This document shows, piece by piece, positions 7,515-16,260 of a stretch of DNA of 64,000 nt. How positions within the stretch are numbered: position 1 is the first letter of the stretch; each line of letters opens with the position of its first letter. Made by a program: the position numbers and the translations under genes. The DNA is from an uncultured Sulfitobacter sp. (GTDB lineage: Bacteria; Pseudomonadota; Alphaproteobacteria; Rhodobacterales; Rhodobacteraceae), in the NCBI GenBank assembly GCA_905182645.1, contig CAJJCJ010000007.1, forward strand, positions 78,718 to 142,717, written 5' to 3'. Below the pieces are notes generated by a model. It was not told the origin of the DNA. It ran no database searches and saw nothing but the letters and a program-made list of their open reading frames with translations.

Positions 7515-8093
7515 CTATATCTCCAACTGGGCGCTCACGCCGATCACTGTTAGGAAGAAACCAAAGCCAAATCCAATGCCAAGCATGGCGATCACAATGG
7601 TCGCCAATGCGCGCGGTTGACTGTCAAAGCGCTGCGTTTCATTCACGAATATCACCAACACTCGAAGCAACGCAACAAGGCCGAAAATTGACAAAAGTCC
7701 AGCGGCACTTGGGCTGACAATGGACACAAATGCCTGCACGCTACGAACACAAAGCGCCGTCATTTCCAACCAAATCACAGCTGCAAATGCATGCGGAAAA
7801 GTCGACTTCCCGCCAAGCATGTGGCCCGTAAGATACAGCACCATAGTCAAAATAATCAGCACACAGGCCATTATCAGAACATACGCCATCGGGCTGGCCC
7901 CCAAGGGCAACGTGACTGGCGATGATATGAGACCAACCAGCAACACAAGCAGAACGCTCAAGATACTGACCAGACCGACGCCCATCCACAACGTACTGCG
8001 TTCATAGGTTTGGTGCATAATTCGCCGTGTCATCAGCTCAGGATTAACCAACGTGAGCCAAATCAATGCAAAGAAGTCTCGTGCAGCAGTCAT
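7515..8093 (-). CDS. Yip1-family membrane protein (second of pair)
   Basis: This 192-residue integral membrane protein has about five hydrophobic segments and the N-terminal FFALIWLTLVNPELMTRRIM block typical of bacterial Yip1-domain proteins. It overlaps the preceding Yip1-like gene by 4 bases and is followed by sufS after 2 bases, so it is translated as part of the suf operon. The function of bacterial Yip1 proteins is unknown. The pairing of two related proteins suggests a heteromeric membrane complex; any link to Fe-S assembly rests only on gene order. Confidence 0.8.
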   Translation of the reverse strand: MTAARDFFALIWLTLVNPELMTRRIMHQTYERSTLWMGVGLVSILSVLLVLLVGLISSPVTLPLGASPMAYVLIMACVLIILTMVLYLTGHMLGGKSTFPHAFAAVIWLEMTALCVRSVQAFVSIVSPSAAGLLSIFGLVALLRVLVIFVNETQRFDSQPRALATIVIAMLGIGFGFGFFLTVIGVSAQLEI

Positions 8094-8590
8094 CGGACGC
8101 GACCAGCTTCACGTTGGCAGCTAATCCAGATTACGACGAACGACAGTAACCAGAGCCCGCCAACCAAATTGGACCCGACGACAGGGCCCAAAAACCCAGC
8201 CATCAAACCGTAAAGCAACGCCATCGGCGTGGTCGCCAAAAGCGCCCAGAACAACGCAAGGCGCGCACCGTACCAATCGCCCTGCCCGCCAAATACCTTG
8301 GCCGCGACATGGGCAACCGCCGCAATAGCGTAAAACATGAGCGGCCAAATCATAAGCCAGCCATAAAACTGGTAGGCGACCAATTGCGATAACTCCTGCG
8401 CCTCGGCACCTGTGCCATCAAATCCAGCAGCAATCCGCGACAAACGCGGCCATTGGGCTATGAAAATCATAATGCATGCGGCCATCAGATAGGCCAACGC
8501 ACGATCTTCGCGTTGGCCGTGATTCAACAAGTCGCGCATCACCGTGCGTGGCCCGCGCCAAGTGCGCATGATATCTGTGGTGACTGCCAT
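8090..8590 (-). CDS. Yip1-family membrane protein (first of pair)
   Basis: A 166-residue protein with about four to five membrane segments (FIAQWP..., YQFYGWLMIWPLMFYAIAAVAHVAAKVFGG, LALFWALLATTPMALLYGL, GLWLLSFVVIWISC). The start MAVTTDIMRTWRGPRTVMRDLL parallels that of the next gene, indicating related proteins. The ATG overlaps the sufD stop and its 3' end overlaps the following gene by 4 bases, so it is tightly co-translated in the suf operon. Molecular role unknown. Confidence 0.8.
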   Translation of the reverse strand: MAVTTDIMRTWRGPRTVMRDLLNHGQREDRALAYLMAACIMIFIAQWPRLSRIAAGFDGTGAEAQELSQLVAYQFYGWLMIWPLMFYAIAAVAHVAAKVFGGQGDWYGARLALFWALLATTPMALLYGLMAGFLGPVVGSNLVGGLWLLSFVVIWISCQREAGRVR

Positions 8591-9867
8591 TAGCTACGAC
8601 GCGCCAACCAGCTATCAAGCCGGTCGCGCAAATCATCAGCCAACGCAGGGTTGTCGATCTCTTCCAGCGCCTCTGCCAAGAATGCCAACGTCAAAAGATC
8701 AGTCGCCGCTTTGCGCCCAACGCCCCGTGATTGCATGTAAAACAGCGCATCTTCGTCAATGGCGCCCGACGTGGACCCATGCGAACAGATCACGTCATCG
8801 GCGTAGATCTCAAGCTCTGGCTTGGCCAAAAACTGGCTGTCACCATCCAACAAAAGCGACTGACTGATCTGATAGCCATCCGTTTTTTGCGCACCGGCCT
8901 TGACCAAAATCTTGCCTTGGAACACGCCAACAGCACCGTTGCGCAGCACCTTTTTGAACACCTGACGGCTTTCGCCGCGCAGACCGTCATGGGTGATGAA
9001 GATGGTGTCATCATGGTGGAAGTCGTCGCCGTCGCCAACGCAAGCGCCCGCCACATGGGCCACAACATCGTCGCCAAGAAGCTCAAGAATACATTCGTTG
9101 CGGGTCATGGTGCCGTTTGCAGTCAAAGTAAACGACTTAAACAGACCATTCGATGCAATCCTCGCAAAACAATGGGTTACAGCGCGACGTTCATGATCAC
9201 GACCTTGGGCACGGACATGGTGGAACGCACCACCTTCGGCCACATCAACCTCAAGCACAGAATTAAACCGCGCAGCAGCCGGACCCGTTTCAAGCAAGGT
9301 AACTTCGGCACCTGCCTCAACACGCACCACACAGTGCAACATTACATCCGATGCCTCGTCGGCGTGCAGATAAACCAAACTGATCGGCTTGGCGGCTTTT
9401 CCGGTTGCACGGATCACAACGCCGTCGGTGGCAAACGCCGTATTCAGCGCCGCCAAAGGACGCGCGACAGGCACCTGCCCGCGTGCTTCCGATGTGCCAT
9501 AAAGATCGGTCGCCCAATGAATATCCGCAGCTGCGACATCAACCAAACGGTCAATTTCAACGCCTGCGCAGGACAGATCATCAGACGCATCTGCATCAAA
9601 AACACCGTCAACAAACACGATTTTAACACTGTCGACACCCGCAAAAAGCGGGCTATCGTCGCTATGGAACACAGCCGCCGCAATCGGATCAGCCTGCGTC
9701 AGGCTAATCGGGTCGGTGTATTTCCAATACTCATCACGCTTGTGCGGCAAACCCATTGCAGACACGCGGCTCAACGCATCCTTGCGTGCAACGTCCAGAC
9801 CTTCGGGCAATGTCAGCCCCGCCAATCGGGCTTGCGTTGCATCAGATTTCAGCTTGGCCAATGCCAT
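8590..9867 (-). CDS. sufD: Fe-S cluster scaffold subunit SufD
   Basis: A 425-residue SufD with the right-handed beta-helix core shared with SufB (LYLHADEASDVMLHCVVRVEAGAEVTLLE, ... HHDDTIFITHDGLRGESRQVFKKVLRNGAVGVFQGKI) and the C-terminal SHGSTSGAIDEDALFYMQSRG motif containing the His used in cluster assembly. SufD pairs with SufB on a SufC dimer to assemble clusters. Its ATG overlaps the sufC stop by one base, and its stop overlaps the first Yip1 gene, consistent with one polycistronic message from the iscR promoter. Confidence 0.95.
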   Translation of the reverse strand: MALAKLKSDATQARLAGLTLPEGLDVARKDALSRVSAMGLPHKRDEYWKYTDPISLTQADPIAAAVFHSDDSPLFAGVDSVKIVFVDGVFDADASDDLSCAGVEIDRLVDVAAADIHWATDLYGTSEARGQVPVARPLAALNTAFATDGVVIRATGKAAKPISLVYLHADEASDVMLHCVVRVEAGAEVTLLETGPAAARFNSVLEVDVAEGGAFHHVRAQGRDHERRAVTHCFARIASNGLFKSFTLTANGTMTRNECILELLGDDVVAHVAGACVGDGDDFHHDDTIFITHDGLRGESRQVFKKVLRNGAVGVFQGKILVKAGAQKTDGYQISQSLLLDGDSQFLAKPELEIYADDVICSHGSTSGAIDEDALFYMQSRGVGRKAATDLLTLAFLAEALEEIDNPALADDLRDRLDSWLARRS

Positions 9868-10622
9868 TACGCCACCTCTGCCAGAATATCGGCATACCCG
9901 TTGTTTTCAACTTCCAACGCCAGCTCTGGTCCGCCTGATTTCACGATCCTGCCATTGGCCATAATGTGCACAACGTCAGGCTTAATATGGTCAAGCAAAC
10001 GCTGGTAATGCGTGATTACAAGGAAGGACCGCCCCTCGGACCGCAATGCATTCACGCCTTCGGCCACCAGCTTCATCGCATCAACGTCCAGACCGGAATC
10101 TGTCTCGTCCAAGATGCACATCTTTGGCTCAAGCATGGCCATCTGCAAAATCTCGTTGCGCTTCTTTTCGCCGCCCGAAAAACCAACATTGACCGGACGC
10201 TTAAGCATCTCGGCGTCGATCTTCAACGCCTTGGCCTTTTCGCGAACGACCTTCAGGAATTCACCCGCTGACATCTCGTCTTCGCCGCGTGCCTTGCGTT
10301 GGGCATTCACAGCTGTACGCAGGAAAGTCATATTCCCGACGCCAGGAATTTCGACAGGGTATTGGAACGCTAGAAAAAGACCCGCAGCAGCGCGTTCTTC
10401 CGGTTCCATTTCCAGCACGTCAACACCATCAAGCGTGACTGATCCAGCCGTGACTTCGTAGCCATCTTTGCCCGACAAAACATAAGATGTCGTCGACTTA
10501 CCAGACCCGTTTGGGCCCATAATCGCATGGACCTCACCTGCGCCAATCGACAGATTGACACCTTTCAGGATTTGCTTGTCTTCTTCTTGAAGTTTGACCT
10601 CTAGGCCTTTGATTTCCAGCAT
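9867..10622 (-). CDS. sufC: Fe-S assembly ATPase SufC
   Basis: A 251-residue ABC-type ATPase that drives the conformational change of the SufB-SufD scaffold in the cytoplasm. Walker A is GPNGSGKST near residue 36, the signature is FSGGEKKRNE, and Walker B is MCILDETDSGLDVDA followed by the ITHYQ switch region. The typical SufC length is 248-255 residues. It lies 104 bases downstream of the small membrane-protein gene and overlaps sufD. No transmembrane part is encoded, as expected for this soluble ABC protein. Confidence 0.97.
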   Translation of the reverse strand: MLEIKGLEVKLQEEDKQILKGVNLSIGAGEVHAIMGPNGSGKSTTSYVLSGKDGYEVTAGSVTLDGVDVLEMEPEERAAAGLFLAFQYPVEIPGVGNMTFLRTAVNAQRKARGEDEMSAGEFLKVVREKAKALKIDAEMLKRPVNVGFSGGEKKRNEILQMAMLEPKMCILDETDSGLDVDAMKLVAEGVNALRSEGRSFLVITHYQRLLDHIKPDVVHIMANGRIVKSGGPELALEVENNGYADILAEVA

Positions 10623-10726
10623 ATTTTAAGTCTCCTGCGGGGCAGCGGAATGTGTTGAAACGGCAAAATCCCCACATGCGAAAACGCATGCAGGGCTTTG
10701 AATGACGGTGCGCATTTGCGCGTTAA

Positions 10727-11224
10727 TTAAAGTGTATATGTCTCGCCCAGCAACATGATGCTGTTGGGTGTTGTTGTGGCTTGCACTTGGCTTACATATG
10801 CGGTCGATATGACCTGCGATACGGCATCGGGAAACATCCAAACTGCGTTGTGTGCGCTTGTCATCATCAATGCAATGCCGGCCACCTGTGCGCCAACAAG
10901 AAACATTGTTTTGTGCCGCATCAGCATACCCAAAACGACGGCAAGAATAGCCGCGACTCCGAACAAAGTCAGCTCCGACGGTGGCACGAGGCCCGACCGT
11001 CCCAACATCACCTGTACGGCGATATAAGCCAGACAACCGATCAAAACCGACACGCCCACTCTGGCGAAACCAAGGCGCTTGACGCGCTTGCGATTGATGA
11101 ACTCGTTGGACACCCGCTTGGGGATGTTCATCTTCAACTCGGGGTCGAAATACGACACATTGCGCGGATCGTTGATCCGATTGATGCGCGCCTGAAACCC
11201 GTCTGATTGTGCTGCCATCGCCAT
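10727..11224 (-). CDS. Unknown membrane protein inside the suf operon
   Basis: The 165-residue product has a polar N-terminus (RINRINDPRNVSYFDPELKMNIPKRV) and then four hydrophobic segments (VSVLIGCLAYIAVQVML, LTLFGVAAILAVVLGMLM, MFLVGAQVAGIALMM, AVSQVISTAYVSQV). I chose the ATG at 11224 because GGAAG lies 9 bases before it; two Met codons nearby are alternatives. Longer upstream reading is antisense noise over sufB. It lies between sufB and sufC on the same strand, so it is probably co-expressed with the scaffold. I do not recognise the family. Confidence 0.7.
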   Translation of the reverse strand: MAMAAQSDGFQARINRINDPRNVSYFDPELKMNIPKRVSNEFINRKRVKRLGFARVGVSVLIGCLAYIAVQVMLGRSGLVPPSELTLFGVAAILAVVLGMLMRHKTMFLVGAQVAGIALMMTSAHNAVWMFPDAVSQVISTAYVSQVQATTTPNSIMLLGETYTL

Positions 11225-11336
11225 TTGCGTCATCTTCCACATTAACTGCTGCGTTAATGTTTGGATTACCACTATGGCCGGAATGTGACTGGGTCGGGGC
11301 GATGCCGCGACATATATGATGTGTAATTTGCCGCAC

Positions 11337-12860
11337 TTAGCCCACGGACCCTTCGAGGCTAATCGCGACCAAGGCTTGGGCTTCCATCGCAAATTCCATC
11401 GGCAACGCCTGCAAGACTTCTTTGCAGAACCCGTTAACCACCAAAGCAACAGCCTCTTCTTCGTCCATTCCGCGAGACCGGCAATAGAACAGCTGATCGT
11501 CGTCGACCTTGGATGTGGTCGCCTCGTGTTCGACGCGGGACGAATTATTCTTCACCTCAATATACGGCACAGTATGCGCGCCGCACTTATCGCCAATCAG
11601 CAAACTATCACACTGGGTATAGTTGCGGCTTTCCTTGGCTTTCGGGTGCATCGACACCAGACCACGATATGTGTTCTGCGCTTTGCCCGCCGAAATCCCC
11701 TTGGACACGATGCGCGACTTGGTGCGCTTTCCCAAATGCACCATCTTGGTGCCCGTGTCGGCCTGCTGCATGTTGTTGGCGATAGCGATCGAATAGAACT
11801 CGCCTTGGCTGTCATCACCGCGCAAAATGCACGACGGGTATTTCCACGTCACAGCAGATCCAGTCTCAACTTGGGTCCACATGATCTTAGCGCGGTCACC
11901 ACGACAATCGGCGCGCTTAGTCACAAAGTTGTAGATACCACCAACGCCGTTTTCATCACCAGGATACCAGTTCTGCACGGTCGAATATTTTACTTCAGCG
12001 TCTTCTTCGATGATAATCTCAACAACGGCCGCATGTAGTTGGGCGACATCACGTTTGGGCGCGGTGCAACCTTCAAGGTACGACACATAGGACCCCTTGG
12101 CGGCAATGATCAACGTACGCTCAAACTGGCCCGTGTTCTCAGCGTTAATGCGGAAATATGTCGACAGTTCCATTGGGCAGCGCACGCCTTCAGGGATGTA
12201 AACGAACGACCCATCTGAGAACACAGCGCTGTTCAGCGTTGCATAGTAATTGTCAGACGGCGGCACGACCGTGCCCATGTATTTCTTGACCAGCTCAGGG
12301 TGATTTTCAATCGCTTCACTAATCGAACAAAAGATCACACCAGCAGCAGCCAGCTCTTTCTGGAACGTGGTGCCAACAGACACACTATCAAAAACAGCGT
12401 CCACCGCGACCTTGCGGCCCTCAGCGGGCATATTTTCCGCGCCTTCAACACCGGCCAAAATGGCCTGCTCTTTCAACGGGATACCCAGCTTTTTGTAAGT
12501 TTCAAGCAGCTTTGGGTCCACATCATCCAATGATTTTGGCTTTTCGGCCATGCTCTTTGGGCGGGCATAATAATAGATATCCTGAAAATCGATCTCAGGA
12601 TAATCAACCATCGCCCATGTCGGCTCAGACATGTTTTCCCAACGTGCAAACGCCTCAAGGCGCCAATCAAGCAACCATTGGGGTTCATTGTTCTTGCTGG
12701 AAATCAACTTGACGATATCGGTGTTCACACCCTTAGGGGCGTAATCCATCTCGATCTCAGTGTTCCAGCCGTATTTATAGGTGCCAGACAGGGCTGCTAC
12801 TGCATCTACTGTGTCCTGATCCACGCCATCCTTGACTTGCATCTCATCCAAAGCGGTCAT
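11337..12860 (-). CDS. sufB: Fe-S cluster scaffold subunit SufB
   Basis: A SufB of about 507 residues: [23 protein letters not shown] at the start, the core [41 protein letters not shown], and the C-terminal [24 protein letters not shown]. The conserved Cys and Glu that receive sulfur and hold the nascent cluster (CTAP, EHE) are present. The start is taken as the ATG at 12860 because AAAGGG lies 7-8 bases upstream; a GTG at 12869 that overlaps the previous stop has no room for a ribosome site. It follows the NifS-type desulfurase directly. Confidence 0.95.
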   Translation of the reverse strand: MTALDEMQVKDGVDQDTVDAVAALSGTYKYGWNTEIEMDYAPKGVNTDIVKLISSKNNEPQWLLDWRLEAFARWENMSEPTWAMVDYPEIDFQDIYYYARPKSMAEKPKSLDDVDPKLLETYKKLGIPLKEQAILAGVEGAENMPAEGRKVAVDAVFDSVSVGTTFQKELAAAGVIFCSISEAIENHPELVKKYMGTVVPPSDNYYATLNSAVFSDGSFVYIPEGVRCPMELSTYFRINAENTGQFERTLIIAAKGSYVSYLEGCTAPKRDVAQLHAAVVEIIIEEDAEVKYSTVQNWYPGDENGVGGIYNFVTKRADCRGDRAKIMWTQVETGSAVTWKYPSCILRGDDSQGEFYSIAIANNMQQADTGTKMVHLGKRTKSRIVSKGISAGKAQNTYRGLVSMHPKAKESRNYTQCDSLLIGDKCGAHTVPYIEVKNNSSRVEHEATTSKVDDDQLFYCRSRGMDEEEAVALVVNGFCKEVLQALPMEFAMEAQALVAISLEGSVG

Positions 12861-12865
12861 GAGTG

Positions 12866-13915
12866 TCACCCTTTAATCTGGCCACGCACAACGGCGCGGG
12901 CGTATGTATCTGTCCATGTCTGCGCAAATCGCAAAACATTGTCTTCGCTTGTGTCCACCCCCAACGATACGCGTATAGCGCAGCGGGCTTGGTCACCGTC
13001 GTATCCCAGCGCGGCCAACACGGGGCTGGCCTTCACCTTGCCGCTTGAACAGGCCGACCCTGCCGAAATCGCAAATCCCGCAAGATCAAGCGCCATCACT
13101 TGGGTCTCACCCTTCCATCCAGATGCGATAAAACAACTGGTATTGGGCAAGCGGTCCTGATCCTGTGCTACAAAAATAGTGTCCGGCGCAGCAGTCTCAA
13201 TGGCCTTTTCTAGAATATTTCTAAGTTGCGCAACCCGATCCCACAGCCCAGCTGACAAATCAGCCTGCGCAGCGGCACAAGCAGCGCCAAAACCGGCAAT
13301 CCCAATCACGTTTTCAGTGCCCGACCGGCGGCCCATTTCTTGGCCACCGCCCTTAATTTGCGCGGCCACATCCGTGCCCGCATGAAAGATAAGCGCGCCA
13401 ATACCCGTTGGGCCACCAAATTTATGTGCGGACAGAAATACCATCTGCACACCGGCCCATGAAAACGAAAACGGCACCTTGCCAAACCCTTGGGTAATAT
13501 CCGAAACCGCCAAACCTTGCGGCAATGCCTGCACCAATCCGGTTTCAGAATTGGCCAATTGCACAACAGACCGCGCCGGATCGTCGACCACAACGCGGCC
13601 ATCCGACACCTGCAATGCAGGCTCGCACCACGCAGCGACCGCCGCATGCTCTAGCCCCGAACACAACAAACCACGGCCCGCCAATGCCAGCGCTGCAGCC
13701 TCCGTCGCACCAGACACAAACACAACATCAGCACCTGACGCGCCAATGGCCTCAGCCACCTGCGCGCGCGCAGCTTCAACCAATCCCTTGGCGACGCGGC
13801 CCTCGGCATGCACAGAACTCGGATTGCCCACAACGTCCAACGCCGCAATCATCGCATCGCGCGCCTCAACCCTTAACGGGGTCGTGGCATTGTGATCCAA
13901 ATACACACGGCTCAT
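12866..13915 (-). CDS. NifS/IscS-type cysteine desulfurase of the suf operon
   Basis: A 349-residue group I class V aminotransferase. [10 protein letters not shown] opens it, the PLP lysine lies in [23 protein letters not shown] is conserved, and the catalytic Cys is in [11 protein letters not shown] near residue 300. It supplies persulfide sulfur, alongside SufS at the other end of the same operon. The protein is shorter than IscS (about 400 residues), with trimming around the middle. It is the first structural gene after iscR and its end touches the sufB start. Having both desulfurase types in one operon is common in Rhodobacterales. Confidence 0.92.
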   Translation of the reverse strand: MSRVYLDHNATTPLRVEARDAMIAALDVVGNPSSVHAEGRVAKGLVEAARAQVAEAIGASGADVVFVSGATEAAALALAGRGLLCSGLEHAAVAAWCEPALQVSDGRVVVDDPARSVVQLANSETGLVQALPQGLAVSDITQGFGKVPFSFSWAGVQMVFLSAHKFGGPTGIGALIFHAGTDVAAQIKGGGQEMGRRSGTENVIGIAGFGAACAAAQADLSAGLWDRVAQLRNILEKAIETAAPDTIFVAQDQDRLPNTSCFIASGWKGETQVMALDLAGFAISAGSACSSGKVKASPVLAALGYDGDQARCAIRVSLGVDTSEDNVLRFAQTWTDTYARAVVRGQIKG

Positions 13916-13969
13916 AGCTTTTTCCGAGCAAAAATATGGCGGGGGTATGGGGGCTGGCCCCCAACAACG

Positions 13970-14431
13970 CTACGCATCATCAACCACCTCAAACAAAGCT
14001 GGGACCGCTGGACAAGGCACCATCTCGTTCCCCACAACATCTGACAGGCGGGTTTGATGCAAAAACACATACACATTCGCGCTTAACCCCTCCCACAAAC
14101 GGTTGGTCAACGACTGGGCACGGCTGCCAGATGCACCACCGGACGCACCAGCGCCCTTATGCATCGCAGACACGGTTTCATCCACTGCGCCCAAAATCTC
14201 GGACACACGAATATCAGACGCAGCACGCGACAACCGGTACCCCCCCCCGGGGCCACGGACTGATATCACCAGCTCGGCACGGCGTAACTTCACAAACAAC
14301 TGCTCCAAATACGCGAGCGACACATCCTGACGCTTGGAAATCTCAGTCAGATTCACCAGCGTGCCAGCAGGCTGCAACGCCAAATCAGCAAGCGCGACCA
14401 TCGCATAACGTCCTTTGGTGCTTAGCTTCAT
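13970..14431 (-). CDS. iscR: Rrf2/IscR-family regulator of the suf operon
   Basis: A 153-residue Rrf2-family repressor. The start MKLSTKGRYAMVALADLALQ and the winged-helix part (SLAYLEQLFVKLRRAELVISVRGPGGGYRL) are typical. In E. coli IscR three Cys in the loop after VDE bind a [2Fe-2S] cluster; here the equivalent loop (SAMHKGAGASGGASGSR) has none, and the only Cys is Cys140 in VPCPAV. An unusual single-Cys IscR has been described in Rhodobacter sphaeroides, and this protein looks like that type. ATG 14431 has AAGGGGA five bases upstream. It is the first gene of the operon and its promoter carries tandem repeats, suggesting autoregulation by iron or Fe-S status. Confidence 0.92.
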   Translation of the reverse strand: MKLSTKGRYAMVALADLALQPAGTLVNLTEISKRQDVSLAYLEQLFVKLRRAELVISVRGPGGGYRLSRAASDIRVSEILGAVDETVSAMHKGAGASGGASGSRAQSLTNRLWEGLSANVYVFLHQTRLSDVVGNEMVPCPAVPALFEVVDDA

Positions 14432-14440
14432 TGCGATCCC

Positions 14441-14491
14441 CTTGCACAAAAGCGCAATTTTATTCCGCTTGCGCAAAAGCGCAATTTTATT
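14441..14491 (-). promoter_or_regulatory. iscR-suf promoter with tandem 24-bp operator repeats
   Basis: Two 24-bp direct repeats (14441-14464 and 14468-14491) differ at one base and are 27 bases apart. On the minus strand each contains AATAAAATTGCGC followed by TTTTG(C/T)GCAAG. The distal copy supplies a -35 TTGCGC (14484-14479) and the proximal copy the -10 TAAAAT (14462-14457), with a 16-base spacer. The repeats thus overlap the promoter of the suf operon and are good candidates for IscR operators. Confidence 0.65.
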
Positions 14492-14552
14492 GACGTCAGC
14501 GCCTGTGCACACTAGGTGCTCCTGACACGATGAGCGGGGCAAACCCACTTGT

Positions 14553-14569
14553 TTAGAATCTTTCTAAAG
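14553..14569. promoter_or_regulatory. Palindromic operator candidate between iscR and the hydrolase gene
   Basis: TTTAGAA and TTCTAAA flank three bases in a perfect 17-base interrupted palindrome. It lies 58 bases before the start of the rightward hydrolase gene and about 120 bases upstream of iscR. The form suits a dimeric repressor such as an Rrf2 or Fur-type protein. Confidence 0.45.
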
Positions 14570-14626
14570 TGCCTGAGCGTTTTCGTCAAGAATAGCAATC
14601 GGCCACAAGCATAAGAAGGCGCAGAT

Positions 14627-15280
14627 ATGCCCGAAGTGATTTTCCCTGGCCCAGAAGGCCGCATCGAAGCGCGCTACCACCCACAAAAGGACCGTGATGC
14701 ACCGATTGCGATCGTGCTGCACCCGCACCCACAGTTTGGTGGAACGATGAACAACCGCGTTGTCTATAACATGCACTACGCATTTTATAACATGGGTTTC
14801 ACCGTTCTGCGGTTCAATTTCCGTGGCGTTGGCCGGTCCCAAGGCGAATACGATCAAGGCGTCGGCGAGCTGTCTGATGCAGCCACCGCGCTCGATTACT
14901 TACAGTCGATGAACAACAACGCAAAACATTGTTGGGTCGCGGGTTTCAGCTTTGGCGCGTGGATCGGCATGCAATTGCTGATGCGCCGGCCAGAAATCAC
15001 GGGCTTCATCTCGGTTTCGCCACCAGCGAACATGTATGACTTTAGCTTCTTGGCACCCTGCCCTGCGTCCGGCCTGATCATCAACGGCTCAGCCGACCGC
15101 GTGGCACCACCTGCGGACACCGTGACTTTGGTGAACAAACTGCACGAGCAAAAAGGCATCACCGTAACCCATGACGAAATGGATGGCGCAGGTCACTTCT
15201 TTGAAGATCCATACATGGATCCAATGATCGGCACCGTCAAAAGCTACGTGCGTCGCCGCCTGACAGAGACAACCCGCTAG
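14627..15280 (+). CDS. Alpha/beta hydrolase
   Basis: A 217-residue hydrolase with the compact fold of the dienelactone-hydrolase-like group. VLHPHPQFGGTMNN and FRGVGRSQGEYDQG form the oxyanion region, the nucleophile elbow is GFSFGAW (Ser near residue 108), the acid is probably in NGSADRVAPP, and the His is in GAGHFF. The substrate is unknown. Close relatives in Alphaproteobacteria are annotated only as alpha/beta hydrolases. The TAG stop abuts the ATG of the next small gene (15281), so the three genes up to 16092 form one operon. Confidence 0.88.
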   Translation: MPEVIFPGPEGRIEARYHPQKDRDAPIAIVLHPHPQFGGTMNNRVVYNMHYAFYNMGFTVLRFNFRGVGRSQGEYDQGVGELSDAATALDYLQSMNNNAKHCWVAGFSFGAWIGMQLLMRRPEITGFISVSPPANMYDFSFLAPCPASGLIINGSADRVAPPADTVTLVNKLHEQKGITVTHDEMDGAGHFFEDPYMDPMIGTVKSYVRRRLTETTR

Positions 15281-15502
15281 ATGTCAGATTACACCGATAA
15301 AACCGCAAACGAGCCTGCGGACATGGCCTTGGCCGAGGCGATTGCGTCGGGCGAGGACAAAATAGTCGATCAAATCAACGAATTGCTTGGGGCATTGCCC
15401 CAATCGCTTGCAGAGGCATATTCCACCGCCATCCGCGTGCGCCGTGCCGAAAAACGCGCCCGTGTAATGCTTGCGGCATCGGTTGCTGCACGCGAGGCAT
15501 AA
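15281..15502 (+). CDS. Small conserved helical protein
   Basis: A 73-residue, all-helical, charged protein (ADMALAEAIASGEDKIVDQINELLGALPQSLAEAYSTAI ... RRAEKRARV). It begins right after the hydrolase stop and its stop overlaps the ATG of the HD-domain gene at 15502, so it is clearly translated as part of this operon. No family is recognised. Confidence 0.7.
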   Translation: MSDYTDKTANEPADMALAEAIASGEDKIVDQINELLGALPQSLAEAYSTAIRVRRAEKRARVMLAASVAAREA

Positions 15503-16092
15503 TGTCAGACCGGATTGATCAGCAACTTAGCTTTCTGATCGAAGCGGACAAACTCAAGTCCGTGATCCGTGGCACGACCCTGAACGATAATTCGCGCCAT
15601 GAAAATTCCGGCGAACATAGCTGGCACATCGCACTTTATGCGCTGGTCATGGCGGAACACGCCACAAAACCGGTCAACGTGGACCGTGTGATCAAAATGC
15701 TGTTGCTGCACGATCTTGTCGAAATTGACGCGGGCGACGTGCCAATCCATTCGGACGCGGCGCGCGACCCAGCCGCACAAGACGCCGCTGAACAGGCCGC
15801 CGCTGACCGGATATTCGGCCTGCTCCCAAATGATCAAAGCACCGCTTTACGCAGGCTGTGGGACGAATTCGAAGCCGCCGAAACCGATGACGCCATCTTC
15901 GCCAAATCTATCGACCGCGTTCAGCCGGTGGTGTCCAATCTTGAGGCCGGCGGCGCAAGCTGGATCACCTATAACGTCACACGCCAACAGCTCCAAACCC
16001 GTGTCGGCGACAAAGTCATGCGCGGCGCATCTGCAATCTGGAATGCCCTCAAGTCCCGCATTGACGCATGGTTCGATAAACCACGTTCCTAA
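15502..16092 (+). CDS. HD-domain phosphohydrolase (YfbR-like)
   Basis: This 196-residue protein belongs to the small HD-hydrolase group that includes the 5'-deoxynucleotidase YfbR. Metal ligands are visible as the His in SGEHSWHIALYALVMAEH, the HD pair in MLLLHDLVEIDAGD, and the Asp in FAKSIDRVQPVV. Such enzymes dephosphorylate deoxynucleoside monophosphates or related substrates in the cytoplasm. It ends the hydrolase operon; 168 non-coding bases separate it from the helicase gene. Confidence 0.85.
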   Translation: MSDRIDQQLSFLIEADKLKSVIRGTTLNDNSRHENSGEHSWHIALYALVMAEHATKPVNVDRVIKMLLLHDLVEIDAGDVPIHSDAARDPAAQDAAEQAAADRIFGLLPNDQSTALRRLWDEFEAAETDDAIFAKSIDRVQPVVSNLEAGGASWITYNVTRQQLQTRVGDKVMRGASAIWNALKSRIDAWFDKPRS

Positions 16093-16260
16093 TCATATCG
16101 GCATTTTCCTGCCCAAACGGTTTGACAGCGCTGCCTTCTATGTTACTGCGCCCCCACGGGCCAGATACTTGACGATGGATAGCAAGTTAGCGCCTGTTTT
16201 TATGGAACCCAACTGCGGGACTGCACTTGGGGCGCAAACTTATCCGTCCGAAAGCTGACT

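Noticed and set aside
8731..10008. Plus-strand frame of 425 codons opposite sufD
   Set aside because: A shadow of sufD and the end of sufC; composition (Thr, His, Arg-rich) is not protein-like and no domain is visible.
10626..11336. Minus-strand frame of 236 codons between sufC and sufB
   Set aside because: It is out of frame with the four-helix membrane protein at 10727-11224, which has hydrophobic segments and a ribosome site.
13208..13225. TAGAATATTTCTAAG-like string similar to the palindrome at 14553-14569
   Set aside because: It lies inside the desulfurase coding sequence, is imperfect, and is explained by its codons.
14241..14248. Run of eight Cs inside iscR
   Set aside because: It encodes the conserved Gly stretch before YRL in this family, and the frame is intact, so there is no sign of a switch.
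16093..16260. Leader of the DEAD-box helicase as a cold-shock riboswitch
   Set aside because: Its length is suggestive, but no conserved cold-shock element or convincing alternative hairpins could be identified by eye.
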